A stretch of 64,000 nucleotides of DNA, taken from assembly GCF_030247195.1 (NCBI RefSeq), contig NW_026683312.1, positions 1 to 64,000 of the forward strand, given 5' to 3'. The stretch comes from Topomyia yanbarensis. Taxonomy: Eukaryota > Arthropoda > Insecta > Diptera > Culicidae. Shown piece after piece: positions 1 through 13,096 of the stretch. Position 1 is the stretch's first letter. Each line of letters begins with the position of its first letter. Position numbers and translations under genes: made by a program. The notes beneath the pieces were generated by a model that was not told the DNA's origin, did not search any database, and saw nothing but the letters and a program-made list of their open reading frames with translations.

Positions 1-3000
1 ACTAGATTTTAAAGTAAATGTATACCGGCAGTATTAAGCTGTCTTAATCTTTGTATGTTATTCTCTTATATTTGATATACTACGTCTGGTTGTGTTTTTT
101 GTTAATAATTCCTGTTTTACGTGATAATTTCAAATTATGTTTCCGTAATAGCTATCATTATTTCTGACTACATCGATAGTAAGGGCAAAAGTTATTGGTA
201 AAAACACGTGAAATCATCAGTGCTGCAAATTTTCATTTTGAAATGCCAACTTTCAGTTCAATCAAACCCAACTCTGATGCAAATTCAAAGTCTCCCTTAA
301 TCATACACTTTCAAGTTGGCAAGATTTTCATAACTAAAACGTATGTCTTCATTTCAAATTAATGTTTTTTCATTTACCAACCAAAGCTGTCATCTGGTCT
401 GTGAAGGTCAGTTTAGGTTAAATGTTGACATGTTTTGCGTTCTCATGCTTACATGGACAGTAAAAAGTATGTTCAGAGTAGTTTTGCTTGAAAAACCTAG
501 TCAATAACCCAGGAGAAAGAGATTCACAGGGTCAATGAAATTGAAAATGAATGGAAAATGATTGAACTGCTCGGTTGTTTGAATGAATTAGCGAAAAAAC
601 GCGAATTGATAATAGTAGGGTATGATTTGAGATTTGTTCCTCCTTCAAGTTCAAAGCAACATATTGAAAATTTGCAGCTCTGGAAATTATATTATTAACT
701 CGTTATTAGTTGTGTCTATAATGACCAAAAAAACATGTCCTATGTTGTAAAATTCAAATAAAATAAAACAAATAACCTTTTATGTGTTCATTGGCAATAA
801 AATATAGAATTCATTGATATTAGAATGAGCTTTTTTCCATTTGACAATTATATGCTTTTTCGAAAGAATGATTTTTACCTGTTATTTTCTTTATGTGATT
901 TGTTAAATGTGATATTTTGATTTGAAGATATAGAAATATTTCTAATCTTATTTTTCTCTACTTCTATGATGAAAGCGAGGTCATCATCTCGAGACGATAC
1001 TATGGAGGTACACCAAGATGATGGTCGATAATCGTAATCGTTGACCCAGAACACGGCTTCACGAAAAGTTTTATACAATTTCGGTAAAATATGAGTGAAG
1101 TTTAGGACATGCTTAATGTAATTGCTTTCCGTTCGCATCAAGGTTAACCAGATCCACAAACTACTACCGGAGGAGAATCAGACGTTCAAAGTTCTGAACA
1201 TCGCGATATATCTATAGATAAAATAATAGCAACCAATTAGTATTATCATAAACTATTATATTAAACGAAATAAAATTTATTTTTGAATGAAAATTATTGA
1301 ATTAGTTTTTTTTCATTATTTCGAAATGTGCTTGCCTCTACTATATTGTATTGACACCGTCAATCAGCAGAATGGTCTATTCAAGAATCAGCTCCACATC
1401 AGCCTGACATCAGGAGCTCAACTCGAGCTAGAATCAAAATTCGAGCTCCACAAACCTGACGATTCTGTTGCGTATTAGCACGTTATCGTGGTCAAATCAG
1501 CCTCGCATGTCAGCGTTACGTCAGGACGACGTGTCAGACTATAGAGCTCTTGTCAGGGTTACGTCAGCTCCACGTTTCTTACTGGGAAGGGAAAGGAAAA
1601 ACCACATACCAATACCTGTGAGAGCGTGGTACATCAGCTGTGGCAGAAAACGAACTGTGAAAAGGGTGATTTTATTCAACCGGAAATATTTCCCTTCTCT
1701 TATTTGTGTCGTTCGACGTCCCTCTTTCCCACCCCCACCCCGTTTTACAGCAGGATGAATAAATGATTGATGTATTTTGTTGCCCATGGTTGCAAGGAAG
1801 TTATCTTTCAGGTGCTCCAGCTGCTTCAGATACTGATCCAGTTTTCGTGATTGATTCGATTTTCACTCGATCAACCGTGCGAAGCGGCTGCTGCTGCTGC
1901 TGCTTTCAGGAAGTTTGATGATTGTGGATAAACAATAGACCAGTGGAAGGGGGTTTTCCGTCGATGGGAGATGATTGGAAAATTGACGATTCAGCTGGGA
2001 AGTGGATGGGTGATTTTCGAGTGGAATAATGGGCGAGGCGAGGATATCAATCATTTTCTAAAATTCTCATAATCGCATTCTCATGCCAGATTTTCTTCCG
2101 TCGTTCATTATAGCCGTGGTAGGAGATTTCACTTGCTGCAATCGTAGCAGGATTTACAGGTGGGTGATGATTAATTGATGGGATTATAATAATGGATTTT
2201 TGTAGTGGCATGATAAACCTTTTGATTTTCGGAACGGAGTGTTAAATCGTCAATCTGAATACAATTATGGAGTACACTTCGATGTTGCATATGCATAATC
2301 GAAAAAGTGTGCCTTCTTCGTTTTGTCAAAATTGTTAAAGTTTACTAGAAAACACGTGTTCAACTTTTTTGCACAAATGTAGTCCATTTAAGTGCAGTAA
2401 ATTGTCGAAAACTACATTCAAATGGCTACATGAATGCGTCTATTGAAACAGACTAAATTCAGGCGTGATACTTCAAATCGAAGCAGTACGTACCTTCCAT
2501 TGGATAGGTTTCTGCGAAGCGTGCAACATTTTCCATTTCGGAACCCACAATCTCTAGCATAGGATGAAAATTTCATCTAAACAGGCAACACCCACCAACA
2601 CACGACTCTCCCGATCGTTCTCGTGTCTTTTGGAAGGAAACGCGACCGTTCGGCAGCATGGCACACCTACTGCCATCGACTGTACGACGGCGTTCGAAAA
2701 CTTCCACCAGCGTCGCCGCCGCCGCTAACCCTAACTGCAACTATCGAGATGTTGAAACAAGTGCTCTGTTTTTTTTTGTTTTCAACAGAACGGTATGTGA
2801 AGGTATCCCGTAATCATAATGATTCGAGGATGAAATCGGAGGGAATCGTCCCAGGGGCGCGCACGGCGAGATAAAATGTTGGAGCATGTTTCTGACATTT
2901 TTCGTTCTACTACTTGTATTCACGTAAAAATATGGACTCGATGCAAGGGGCCAAGAAGAGAGCCGGCAGGACACGCTTTGTATCGTGTCGAAAGTACAAA

Positions 3001-4904
3001 AGCCTGGTTCGAGCAGAAGGACCCGAATTAAAAATGGTGGAGCATTTTCGTTTTATGTGTTTGTTTTTTCCTTTGTCCTGCGCTGGGCTGGTGTTTGTTA
3101 AAAGTACCGTGGAAAAGAGTCCCGAGCTGTCGAAACAAAAGCGAAAATCCAATTAACAGTCATAAATATGGAATGCAAACAAAGTTTCAGTTTCCGTTCC
3201 ACTTGTCAGAAAAATGAGGAATTGCTTTGCGCTCGCGATACAAGAATGGCGTGTACTCTGATGAATGGGATGAATGAAAATCAAATCGTTCGTCTAATTG
3301 CTTTTATAGTGTCCGTCGTTGATGGGGCATGGCTTGTCTCGTTTCCGTACCGATAGAAGCAAAAGAATTTATCGATTGAATTCAATTAAATATGGAATCA
3401 TCCTTTGAAACACGATTATCAACCTTTTATAGCTTGTACCTATACTGGTGGATCATAGATAGAAGGATGCAGATATATGTGCTTGGAATGTTTTAATTTG
3501 CGCTGTAAAGTCTTCGTTTGAAACGTTTTACATATTCTTCATCGTACCAAGAACATCTTAACAGATTATAGCAATGCTATCCGGAAAGATGTTTCATCTA
3601 AAACAATTGTAATTATATATTGGTTTTCGGATTATGGATTTAGTTCCTGAGATATGGGTAATATTATCAAAATTCGACCAGAATAAAATATGGTAGTATC
3701 AAATAACATCTACGTAACTCAGAGAATTCGATTACTTGAACATTTTGTAAATTTGGTTGTTAATTGTTGAGATATTTCGAATAAGGTAATGTGCAAATTC
3801 ACTTCAAAGATAAAGAGCAAAATTCTACACAGGTGAGAAATTTACCCCTTGTTTTAAGCATTACTTTAAACCGTGAGTTTGGTAGTTGATCGAATAAGAA
3901 TACACAAAACACCATGTAGTTCACCTAGCAATGAGGGAATAGCTTTCTAGATAATATTAATATTATACTAATGGCATCCATTTTTACCAATAGCAACCGT
4001 ATTTTTGAATCTAAAACATTAAACGAATGACTTATTTCGCACGCTTTAGGTTAATCTGGTAATGGCAGTAAAATAATCGGTTGCATTATTTAGAAAATAA
4101 ATGTATATAAGCAAAATGTCGTGAAATAGAAGAAAAATAATGTCCGGTAACTTTTACTTGGAAAACAAGTTTGAGGTACTTGTTTTCCAATGAATTTACA
4201 CCCTTCTATCAGATAAAGTTAACGAAGTTGCCCAAACAAGAAGAACGAAAACGGAACGGCGAAGCTAATATGATGGAAATATTGTAACTTTTTCGCCTTT
4301 TCTGCAGATGCTGGTATACCAAACCTTTAAATAAAATATTCACAATATTGATTCGAACTGGACGTCCCTTCTCTAGGTTGATGGCTTTAACGATCCCGCT
4401 AACATCATCAAGCATTTTAGTACTAGTGTACAATTGCCATGTGCTAGTCGTATGTCTATCTGTGTATGTGTTCGACTGAGTATTTTGTGATAGCTGGGTC
4501 AGGGAATGGAAGTAGAACTGGCGTATATGATAGAACAGTGGGTAATCTATTCTAGGATTCGTTAGTCATTTTTTACGGTGTTCAATTCGTACATTCGATT
4601 CGATTCATTCGGGAAGATCGGATTGGAGAAATTAAAGTACGGTTAATTTCCCGACGTACGAAAATCATCCATTCCCGGTCAGCATAGCATAAATAAATTC
4701 TAACAGAAGGCAATTGTCGTTAATGGTAAATAAATATCATTTGCAGGCGTTTAGACGGATTCCAGTAGTCTGATTGCATGTTATAGGAGTTTTTTTTCTT
4801 CTACTTTATTAATCTGTTTCTATTGTACTTCTATTAGTTTGCTTTTCCACTACTTAAGTAAACCAAAAATAATATCGGCCAATTACACTTCTTATTAATC
4901 TTTT
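1..4904. other. AT-rich stretch, no recognisable gene
   Basis: No reading frame here resembles a protein family I know. The longest minus-strand frame near the start (875-1159, 94 codons) has a mixed, protein-like composition (for example FWVNDYDYRPSSWC) but no upstream splice context or family match I can name, so it could be a decayed exon, a transposon fragment or chance. A more GC-rich island at about 2590-3350 has overlapping open frames on both strands, which argues for chance. A short (GCT)n tract lies at 887 to 904 past position 1000. I see no RNA gene in this stretch. Confidence 0.5.
1887..1904. repeat. (GCT)6 microsatellite
   Basis: Six uninterrupted GCT triplets lie in otherwise non-repetitive DNA. 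No long frame uses them as a poly-amino-acid tract, so this looks like a simple sequence repeat. Confidence 0.8.
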
Positions 4905-6300
4905 TGCCTTTCTCAATAGAAATAAATAAAAACCAACTGCTTAACGGAGGCCCGGAGGGCCGAGCGACACATACCATTCGATTCAGTTCGTCGAGTTCGG
5001 AAAATGTATGTGTGTGTATGTGCGTCTGTGTGCCCAGTCAAAAAGGGCAAGTTGCTGGATAACGGGGGGCTATTTGTCAACTCGGATGCGCAAGATTTGG
5101 GCGATTTGCCGCCGTCATTTTTTTGTCGCCCAACCCACCCTTAAATCGCCCCCAAAACGCCCAGGGAACGCGCCATTTAATCGCCCTTAATTGCCTAATA
5201 TGATAATTACAAATAATTCTTATTTTCGGATTAATTATCTACTCACATAAACTTACCAGTATACTAGGTAATCACCACCAAAGTATTGGAAGAATCAATG
5301 GTGAAGTTGGTATTTCAATCCAAAACTTACCACAATCTGACTTTCATTGAGACTTTAGGTCAGAGATCTTGTTCCACTGTACTTACACACGATTTCACAA
5401 TTTCCCACATTCGTTGGCTAAATGAAGTGCACTAGACAAACAAAATACAAGCGAGAATACACCAATTGTTAAAAAAACATTTTTAAACTTAAAAGCAAAA
5501 CATGAACCGTCATGTTTGAAAAACGCAAAAAACAACCAAGTCCATTTCAGCCGCCAGGAAATTTGTCTAAGAGTTGAAATCGCCTTTAAATTGCATTCGC
5601 AAATTGCATTTGTTCCTAGCGGCAATTAGCACAGGCGAGTTGAGTCAAACGTCAAACTGTTTAAATCGCCCTACCATGTTCGTCCGCATTTTTTTTTGAC
5701 CGGGTGTGTATTTGACCAAAAATGTATCTCATTTTTCTCAGAGATGGCTGAACCGATTTTGACAAACTTAGTTTCAAATGAAAGGTACAACGTTCCCATG
5801 CTATTGAATTTCCAATGGATCCGATTTCCGGTTCCGGAATTACAGGGTGATGCGGACGATCAAAACGGTGCGGTCACAAAGCACTCCGATGAAAGCAAAA
5901 AGGTGAAAATTTCGCTAAAATGTCCCTCAAACAACTTAAATTAGGTCACTGACGGCCAACCGAGCTTTTGTTGACTTCATTGATCACCATAGCGCCCATC
6001 TTTCAAAATTAACAAAATCACATCAGTTTCTCGGAAATGGTTGGGCTGTGGTTTTCACAAACTTAGTCCCAAATGATAACTAAATTATCCCCACAGATGT
6101 CTATAAAATTTCGTATGATTCCGGAAATATAGAGTGAACCGTCCGGTCACATATAAAATTCCCATATAAGCCGGAACTCAAATTTTTTTCTTGTATATAG
6201 TTGTCATGTCATGTATGATATAAATGTAATATATACATTTGCAAGCCTTTAATGATTATAAACAACGCAAAAATTCTCGTGTTCATGATTGAGAAAGGCA
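4905..6300. mobile_element. Inverted-end element of the 'pore/antennal-type' mosquito repeat class (family unnamed)
   Basis: The left end reads TGCCTTTCTCAAT and the right end reads ATTGAGAAAGGCA, a 13-bp inverted pair. The interior has a G-rich segment near 4945 (CCCGGAGGGCCGAG), a TG-rich stretch near 5005-5035, and a segment from 5740 (GAGATGGCTGAACCGATTTT) whose relatives recur at 56690 and 57040. No transposase frame is present; the 82-codon frame at 5696-5944 lies in this repeat and is not a gene. The element is interrupted by unrelated DNA at about 5035-5702. The family name in the call is descriptive only, because I cannot place it in a named superfamily. Confidence 0.5.
5035..5702. 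mobile_element. Probable insertion inside the 4905-6300 element
   Basis: The segment breaks the TG-rich part of the host element. Its ends are loosely inverted: CAGTCAAAAAGGG on the left, and TTTTTGACCGG on the right. The motif GGGCGATTT or its complement recurs near both ends (about 5098, 5143 and 5673). No coding potential is visible. The boundary is approximate and I see no clean target duplication. Confidence 0.35.
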
Positions 6301-7313
6301 GAATTGTACCGCTAGGTGAATTAAAACAGGTTTTTTTTCATTTATTTGATATATATTTTTACTTTTATTACTATTTTTTAAATTAGATTCATTCTAACAC
6401 TGACTATCACACTCAATTGCGTATTCTCTCATATATACTCTTAATATTTCCAATTCCAAACGTACAAACGCTCGTAGCCTTCGCGATAACACAAACCTGG
6501 TCACAAACGCGAACGTGCAATTGCGACCATGTAGCAGCCCAGATTCGTGCATTTAGTCGGACCAATAAAAGAGCTCCCCACCTCCTACCTCTCCGCTATG
6601 TAACAACATGCTTCATACTTCCTCCTTTTACCCTTAAATGTGTGATGTAATTTTTGAATGACCTTATAAAAGGGTTTTATAGTCGTTTTTTGAATATATG
6701 ATTTTGCATGCAAGAGACAGCATGCGACAAATGGTTATCCCTGGATTCGATAGCGTTTGCTTTATTGATTCGAATGAATATGCCTTTTTCTGCGGAAATT
6801 TGCGGATTCGAGTGTTATTTCATACCAAAATGTTTTGTTTTTTTGCACTAAAAATTTCGACAATAAAGAAATAGAAATAAACTTGTATAACAAAAATTGT
6901 GTATTTTTTATGCCAAACAAAATCTTCGAATATTTTGAAATTCTAAAAAATCATCCAGAAAAGCAATGTTGAAAAAAGTTATTTTCAGGGGTGTATCATA
7001 GAAAACTCCACAAATGTGTATTAAAATCAAAAGACAAATACATAGTCTCTTCAGCAAAGTTGTTTCTTATTATATTCCCTACAACTTTGCTGAATACAGT
7101 TTTTTATTATTTTCATAAATGATCAAACAAAAGTTTGCTTCTCAGCTTTAGGGGGATTAATCACCAAACTAATACTTTGATAAGATGGGGAATATTTTAT
7201 AGACAAACTTTGCTGAAGACACTATAGCTCAAAAATCGTTTTTTCATGGTCAAAACAAATGCATGTGTTCGCGCGATTATAAGTCGGTCCCGCCTGAAAG
7301 TTCCTTACACTTA

Positions 7314-7577
7314 GGGACCATTCATAAATTACGTAACGCAAAAATTGCCCAAAATTGACCCCCCCCCTCCCCCTATGTAACAAATTGTCACAAATTTTTC
7401 CATCACCCCCTCCCCTGTTACGTAACAAATTCCAAGAAATTTTTTTTTTCTTCGATGAAAACATGTTACGTAACGATCTAGTTAACACCCCCTCCCCCCT
7501 ATGTCACAACTTGTCACAACTTGTCGTACCCCCTCCCCCCCCCCCCTAAAAGCGTTACGTAATTTATGAATGGTCCC
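7314..7577. mobile_element. MITE with GGGACCATTCATAAATTACG ends, copy 1
   Basis: Long inverted ends start GGGACCATTCATAAATTACG on the left and finish with the complement on the right. The middle is C-rich (blocks of 6 to 13 C). The flanks are TTA on both sides, consistent with a 3-bp target duplication. It sits inside a copy of the CA-rich repeat, which continues on the other side. A second copy lies at 46413-46671. There is no coding capacity. Confidence 0.85.
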
Positions 7578-8059
7578 TTAGCCCTAGTACCCTTGGCTTC
7601 ATGCCTTCAGTTGAACCAACTGTACAAATGACACTCATATCCACTAAACAACACGTTCCATGGCGACATGACCGGGAACTTTAGTGATATATGGAATCAC
7701 ACTCTCTTTTAGCATTCAGCACGCTAACATACAAACGCCTAAAACCTTCGCGATCATCCACGCACACCAAAGCTCGCGGTCTCGTCAATATGAAAACACT
7801 CCGGTAATTAAGTGAATGTTTTAGCACTAATAAACTTATAAACGCGGTCTCAAGTGAGAAACTACAAACGCCCATGTTCGCGCGATAATACATCGGTCAC
7901 GACTGGAAATCTCATCCTTCGGTCTTAGCAGCCTAGGTCCATGCTTTCAAGTGGACCAATAAAAAAATGACGCTCATATTCACTAGACAACATGTTTCAT
8001 GGAGACATGACTCCGAAACTCAGTGATATGGGGACACTAACTCTCTTCTAGCATGTGTA

Positions 8060-8990
8060 GGGGAGAGAGGGTAACAGTGGATCAGCAGGAACTATGAAAC
8101 ATTCGCAATAAAATCACAATGCATGATCGGAATCATCTAATTCCCTCATATTTCACAATTTCTAATTCTTTACACGTGTTGCTATATTTTGGAAGAGATC
8201 TGATAACTCTATCTCTTTTAATGGATATTTGTTTGTTTTGTGATAGCCAGAGTAAATTTGCAATGATAAACATTATTCCATCTTTATGAATTACCATTCA
8301 TTGAATAAATGTTTAGTCTATTGCTATTTATAGCAAATTTTATGCTCAACATTTACCGCGAACAAAGTTTTTTGGTAACTACTCATGGTTCTGTGTGATT
8401 TCACAATTTTCATGAATAGACCCATTGGGTAACTGTGAAACGATGGTGTATGGGGAACAGTGATTTTTGTTTGTTTTTGTGGTCTGTCTCAAAATGTCAA
8501 TGGGTTCCGATTTTCCACACTAAATACTACTCATATAGTGCAAAATTAGTAAATTTGGCCAAATTTTGTAGAAATTGTCTCTTATTTCAGGATTGCAGCT
8601 AATATGCATATATGGTGGTTCGATGTTACGCGATGATATAGTGGATTCTTTCGTAAACAAACGATTTTCGCCTCAATATAACTTTAATTCAAAGCGTTAG
8701 GATCATTCTTCGTCAAAACAAAAGAATAAAATTTATAAGTAGAATATTTCACTATAGACGACATCGTGTTTCATAGTTCCTACCCATGGGGCACACTGAT
8801 ACATTTTACCACCAACTGTTTATTATCCGAAAAATGTTATTTCCCGTGAATTTTACCAGCTGGAAAAAATATATGTATTAGTTAACAACATAGTGGCACT
8901 ATGTATCACTTTTGATTACTCAAATAACATGTATTATCATCAAAATTAAATTGTAGAAAAAATGTGTTTCATTGTTACCCTCTCTCCCCT
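8060..8990. mobile_element. TA-flanked inverted-repeat element
   Basis: The left end GGGGAGAGAGGGTAACA and the right-end complement match over about 17 bp, and both sides are flanked by TA. Internal inverted pairs also occur, such as GGAACTATGAAAC near 8090 and GTTTCATAGTTCC near 8769. It splits a copy of the CA-rich repeat. No frame long enough for a transposase is present, so it is non-autonomous. Confidence 0.75.
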
Positions 8991-9433
8991 AGTACACACT
9001 AAAAATCAAGCATCAGATTCACAGTAAGCCAATTCATTCATGGTCATTCAAGAATACACGAATAAGCGAATGGCCGCACGGTTATAAAATCTAATTTATA
9101 CACGTGAAATTAAATATGCGCTAGCGCAAGTGGCAAACACGTTAACATACAAACGCTTGAGCCCTTCGCGATTGCCCACACACACCTACGTTTGCGATCT
9201 CACAAACAGGATAACACTCGGTGACTAAGTGAATGTTTTCTCACTCACACGAATTTACAAACGCGGTCTCACGAGTGTACCTACATTCGTGTTCGCGCGA
9301 TCATGAAGCGGTTACGTTCGGACGTCCCCACTCTTGACCGTAGCAGTCTAGCTCCGTGCTAATAAACTAACAAAAAAGTGATACTCGTATCCATTGTACA
9401 ACACGTTCCATGGCGCCATGATCTGGAACTCTA

Positions 9434-9529
9434 CCCAAGTAACATTTAAGTTTTATAGCACACTACAAGGGCAATCTAAGTTTTATGAGCTCCTTCAAGA
9501 GTGCCATAAAACTTTAGTTGCTACTTGGG
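9434..9529. mobile_element. Short MITE, 96 bp, TA target
   Basis: Ends CCCAAGTA and TACTTGGG are inverted, followed by AAGTTTTAT/ATAAAACTT inner arms. TA lies on both sides. The flanking CA-rich repeat reads continuously if the element plus one TA is removed, as judged from the related copy at about 7675-7690. Confidence 0.75.
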
Positions 9530-9920
9530 TAGTTATATGGAAGAACTTACTATCTCTCTAGCATTTGAACCGTACACTGAAAATTAGGTATCAGATTCAC
9601 GGTCTTTACGTACATCTAAGAACACACGCGAATATGCAAATAGACACACGGTCATAAAATCGAATTTATACACGCGAAGTTACATACACGTTAGCACACG
9701 CGATCTACAAACGTTCAGGCGACCTACAAACGCCCACGCGGCATAGAAAGGTCCACGCGATCGAATTCTTTAACTTACAAACGCTCAAGTCCTTCGCAAC
9801 GATACAAAAAGACGAACATGCAATCATCTATCCATCCATGCACAATTTCGTCTAAGATGTCGCAAACATCGCCCCGGTAATTTAGTGAACGCTGTAACAC
9901 ATAATCTGATTACCACGGTC

Positions 9921-12060
9921 TCAAACGCTCACAAATAAACGCTCATTCCCACGCGACAGTAAAGTGCACCCGCACATCTGTACGGTACACTCATTTTCAC
10001 AATCAAAATCACGGCCCGCTACAACTGGCCTTAAGCAGTGTTTTAGTAGTTGACATGTTCCGTATCGTCTGCAATTGTAGTGAGTGATTCTGACCGGGAG
10101 CCTTTCCAAGATCCTAATTCTACAGGTCCAGTAGAACAACGGTCCAAATAATGCTGGTTCGAACTGGACTTTGGATAGCACTTTCGGGTTTCCAAAGACA
10201 GGTTGTTGCCTATTGCTGATGGTTTTGGTGCTCGGGATGTCTCTGGTTACCGTAGGGTTGGTTTCTGTTGCTGGGAAAATAGCAACCTTTCGGCGAACGA
10301 TGGAAATCGGGTAGTGTTTTCCGTAAATATCTATGATAGAGACTTTCATATTACGGCGCAACACGCGAAATGGACCGTTAACGGTCACGTACCTTTACGA
10401 ACACTTGACTGCAGTTGGTTCATTTCTTCTGATCGAATACTGCGGACTTCGAGTGATTTGTTGTTTGTCGCAGCTTTGCTGGAGTTGTCTTTAGGTCCAC
10501 GATGAACTCCGATGCAAGCCGATTACTGGAGCTCTCGGCCAAAAATTCACCAGGTACTCGTAGCATTGTTCTAAGTCTTAACTGAGAATGTTTGTAGATC
10601 TTCCCGGATAGCTGACCGCATACCGAGTAGAACGAAGGGTACAGACTCCGTCCTTTTTGGGTTTCCGTAACACCTGGGCCGTTGGCTTGGGGATGATAAG
10701 GCGTCGTTTTCAGGTGAATAATACCCAAGGTGACATCTCACGAAAGAGCTACCTTACTAAGCTGGTTATGATGTTGACCAGTACTCCGAATCTTGCGACC
10801 TAGCCACTCAAGAAAGCTCGTGTAACAGTCATTACAGTCATGCTAGGGATAGGGAAGACTTGTGACCAACGAGTGAATTTGTTAACCATGGTTAGACAAT
10901 AGGCGTCACCGGCCGATGGTGGTAGTGACCCAATCAAGTGATGTGAGCGAACCTTTCGCTCGGCGTGTGAAATTGGACGATCGGCGACTTGTTGTGGCGG
11001 TTTATTTTTGACGTTTGACACGAAATACATTTCACAACAAGGTTCTTGTAGTTCCGACGAATGGAATGTCACACATATCGATCAGTTATCAGACGTGTTG
11101 TTGCACGCACAGCAGGATGCGAAGCACAGGGTAGCTTCCGACTTACCTACGTACGGACTCTTTCGGAACGAATGGACGGACTGCATCTGTTGAGACGTCA
11201 CAGTTCATCGATGTTGTGGAAAGTGGTGATTTGAGTGTCTTCAATCTCACTGTGGTGTTTGGAGACGGGCTTTCTAGCAATATTGCAAGTTCTGGGTCCA
11301 ATTTCTGTTGCACTGCCATTCTGCTGAAATCAATTGTTATCTCTGTGTTGGCGATTGTTTCGATTCGTTTCAGCATGTCGGCAACTTGGTTCGCATTCTC
11401 CTGATACATGGCGAATATCTGTCGTGTACTCGCTGAGCCAGCGTTGTTAGGTCAGGTTTGCTCGTTCTGGACACTGCTGGAAAACACTGGCTGACAGTTT
11501 GTGGTCGGCGTAGATACAGGACTCGCGGGAGTCTAATGTATCTTTGAAGTGCTTCAACGATGCATACATGGTACACAGCACCCTGTCGTATGTACTGGCC
11601 TTCGTTCAGCTTACCTGAAACGAATCCAAGTAGTTGACGGCCTTCTCTGGTGATTTGATGTAGAACCACACCGATGACCGTTCCTGATGCGTCAGCTTCT
11701 AATGACAGTTTGGCATAGGCAGAGGGGTTTGCTAGCAACACGGCATTTGTCAGGTCCTGCTTGCACTTATCGAAGGCGGCGTTCGTAACTTCGTTCCAGA
11801 CGGGGGGTGTCTGGTCATTCCGGAGGTTTCCTGGAATCATGGCAAGCAGGGTTTGTCGGACATCAGCGGCGTGAGGAATGAACGAAATTTATGCTGCCCA
11901 CGCATCGTTTCAGTTGTATGGCGACTGTTGGGCGAGGGAACTGCAAAATAGCGACAACTTCGGATGGTTTTGGTTTGATGCTATATTTCATAATAGAATG
12001 TCCAAAAATGTCAACTTCTGGTTGACCGATTTGATACTTGCCGACTCGTAGCTTCTATTC
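9921..12060 (-). pseudogene. Ty3/gypsy pol relic: end of RT, RNase H, integrase
   Basis: Read on the minus strand, fragments occur in pol order. At about 12060-11870 is the end of the reverse transcriptase (GHSIMKY, then EVVAILQFPRPTV). At 11840-11540 is the RNase H region (ANPSAYAKLSLEADASGTVI, with the first catalytic Asp in EADASG). At 11410-11145 is the integrase linker (PELAILLESP, then CDVST and RPFVP). At about 10985-10800 is the integrase core (HLIGSLPPSAGDAY, NKFTRWSQVFPIPS), and near 10710 is TPYHPQANG. The C-terminal tail lies near 10388-10290 (NGPFRVLRRN, then YPISIVRRK). The pieces are in different frames with stops. The first integrase catalytic Asp, expected just before LIGSLP, appears as His, and the second lies in a corrupted stretch. 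No gag, protease or paired LTRs were found. It is a dead remnant. The clade within Ty3/gypsy was not determined. Confidence 0.88.
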
Positions 12061-13011
12061 GTGTTGTTTTAGATCTTCCTACACGATGCAGAGCTCGTCG
12101 AAGTATGGAAATATGCACTTTTTGAGTTCTATTTGTGTAAATTTTGGGGACTTCTCGGATCTGCGCATTGTGTTTCAAGTTTGTATGGAAATTAGTATGG
12201 GAAACACAGATAAAAAGTTTATCCTGGATGTGGTTTACAACTTTGTAGAAAACCGTAGGTAGGATTTTTGATAAAATTGTTATTACGATTTTAAGATAGA
12301 AAAGTTTAATTAATCGCAAAAAAATATTAATTCTGTCAACACTGCAAATATACCCCCAACACCTACGTTTGAATGCTAAATATCTCCGAATATGTTCACC
12401 ACAAAGACTTTGTGTCTTCGACAGAGTTTTTCAGAATGATTTTCTGAATCACGTGTACTTAGTTGGGAAGTAGAAAAACCAAGTCAATGCACCTAACAGT
12501 GTGATTGAGTTATTCTGTTATTATCTCATAAGTCGTCTTTTGTTCGAATCTCGATCAGAAAGGATTTTCGGTATCAGTTTAAGTATTTAAAGTTGGCATT
12601 AGAATTGTTAGTCTGCGAATTATTTTAGGTTCCTTATTAATAACTAGTTGGAAGGCTATTTTAATCGCATATAATTTTTACTTCGCAGAATGATTCCAAA
12701 CTAACTTTTGGTCCTTACAAGGTTTATACAATGCTTCCCCGGATACTAGGAATGTTTCCAAATTAGGTATCGAACAAATAACGGATTATTTATGAGAATG
12801 GTAGCACAAGACCAATTAAAGCAATTAATTGCGAAAATACAAGTAATACGTGTAATCAATAGTATCCAAAGAGTTCGATCTTACAGATAGGTTGATTCGA
12901 TTTTTTGACTTCATATCTACTTTTATGTGCAAAATCCCCCAGAAAAAAAATTGGGCGAGACCAAATTTAGCTTTGTGCATAAGGACACAAGACCTAACAT
13001 AAAGTGTGGTT
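12061..13011. other. No gene seen
   Basis: The gypsy relic ends abruptly near 12060. The remainder is AT-rich, with short frames on both strands (for example 12011-12319 minus, which crosses the relic boundary) that resemble nothing known to me. Confidence 0.4.
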
Positions 13012-13096
13012 TTTTAGTGTCAGTAACTAACACCAACTTAATGCTAGTTAGATAAGTCCAAACCAGCACCAAATTGGCACTAGTTAGACACTAAAA
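13012..13096. mobile_element. Small inverted repeat (MITE-like)
   Basis: TTTTAGTGTCAGTAACTA on the left faces TAGTTAGACACTAAAA on the right, with about 50 bp between. There is no coding capacity. Internal words AGTTAG and CACCAA recur in both orientations. Confidence 0.5.

Larger units (their letters stand above)
6370..9940. repeat. Degenerate copies of a CA-rich interspersed repeat (broken by three MITEs)
   Basis: Recurring blocks include 'ACACAAACCTGGTC', 'CTTCGCGATCATCCACGC', 'TTAAGTGAATGTTTTAGCAC', 'GTGTTCGCGCGAT' and 'CTTCAGTTGGACCAAT' in the same order, with variants at about 6390-6570, 7250-7310, 7580-8050, 9060-9430 and 9540-9940. The unit seems to be roughly 350-450 bp once insertions are removed. 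Related copies lie at 13795-14760 and 15415-15730, so the family brackets the gypsy pol relic on both sides. It could be that element's long terminal or untranslated sequence, or an independent repeat. Short frames inside it differ from copy to copy and are not genes. Confidence 0.6.

Noticed and set aside
2590..3350. Exons of a host gene in the GC-richer island
   Set aside because: Open frames occur on both strands with similar length and no matching domain. The evidence is insufficient.
9921..12060. An intact gypsy retrovirus-like element or a functional integrase
   Set aside because: Pieces are in several frames with stops, key acidic residues appear changed, and no envelope, gag or LTR pair is present.
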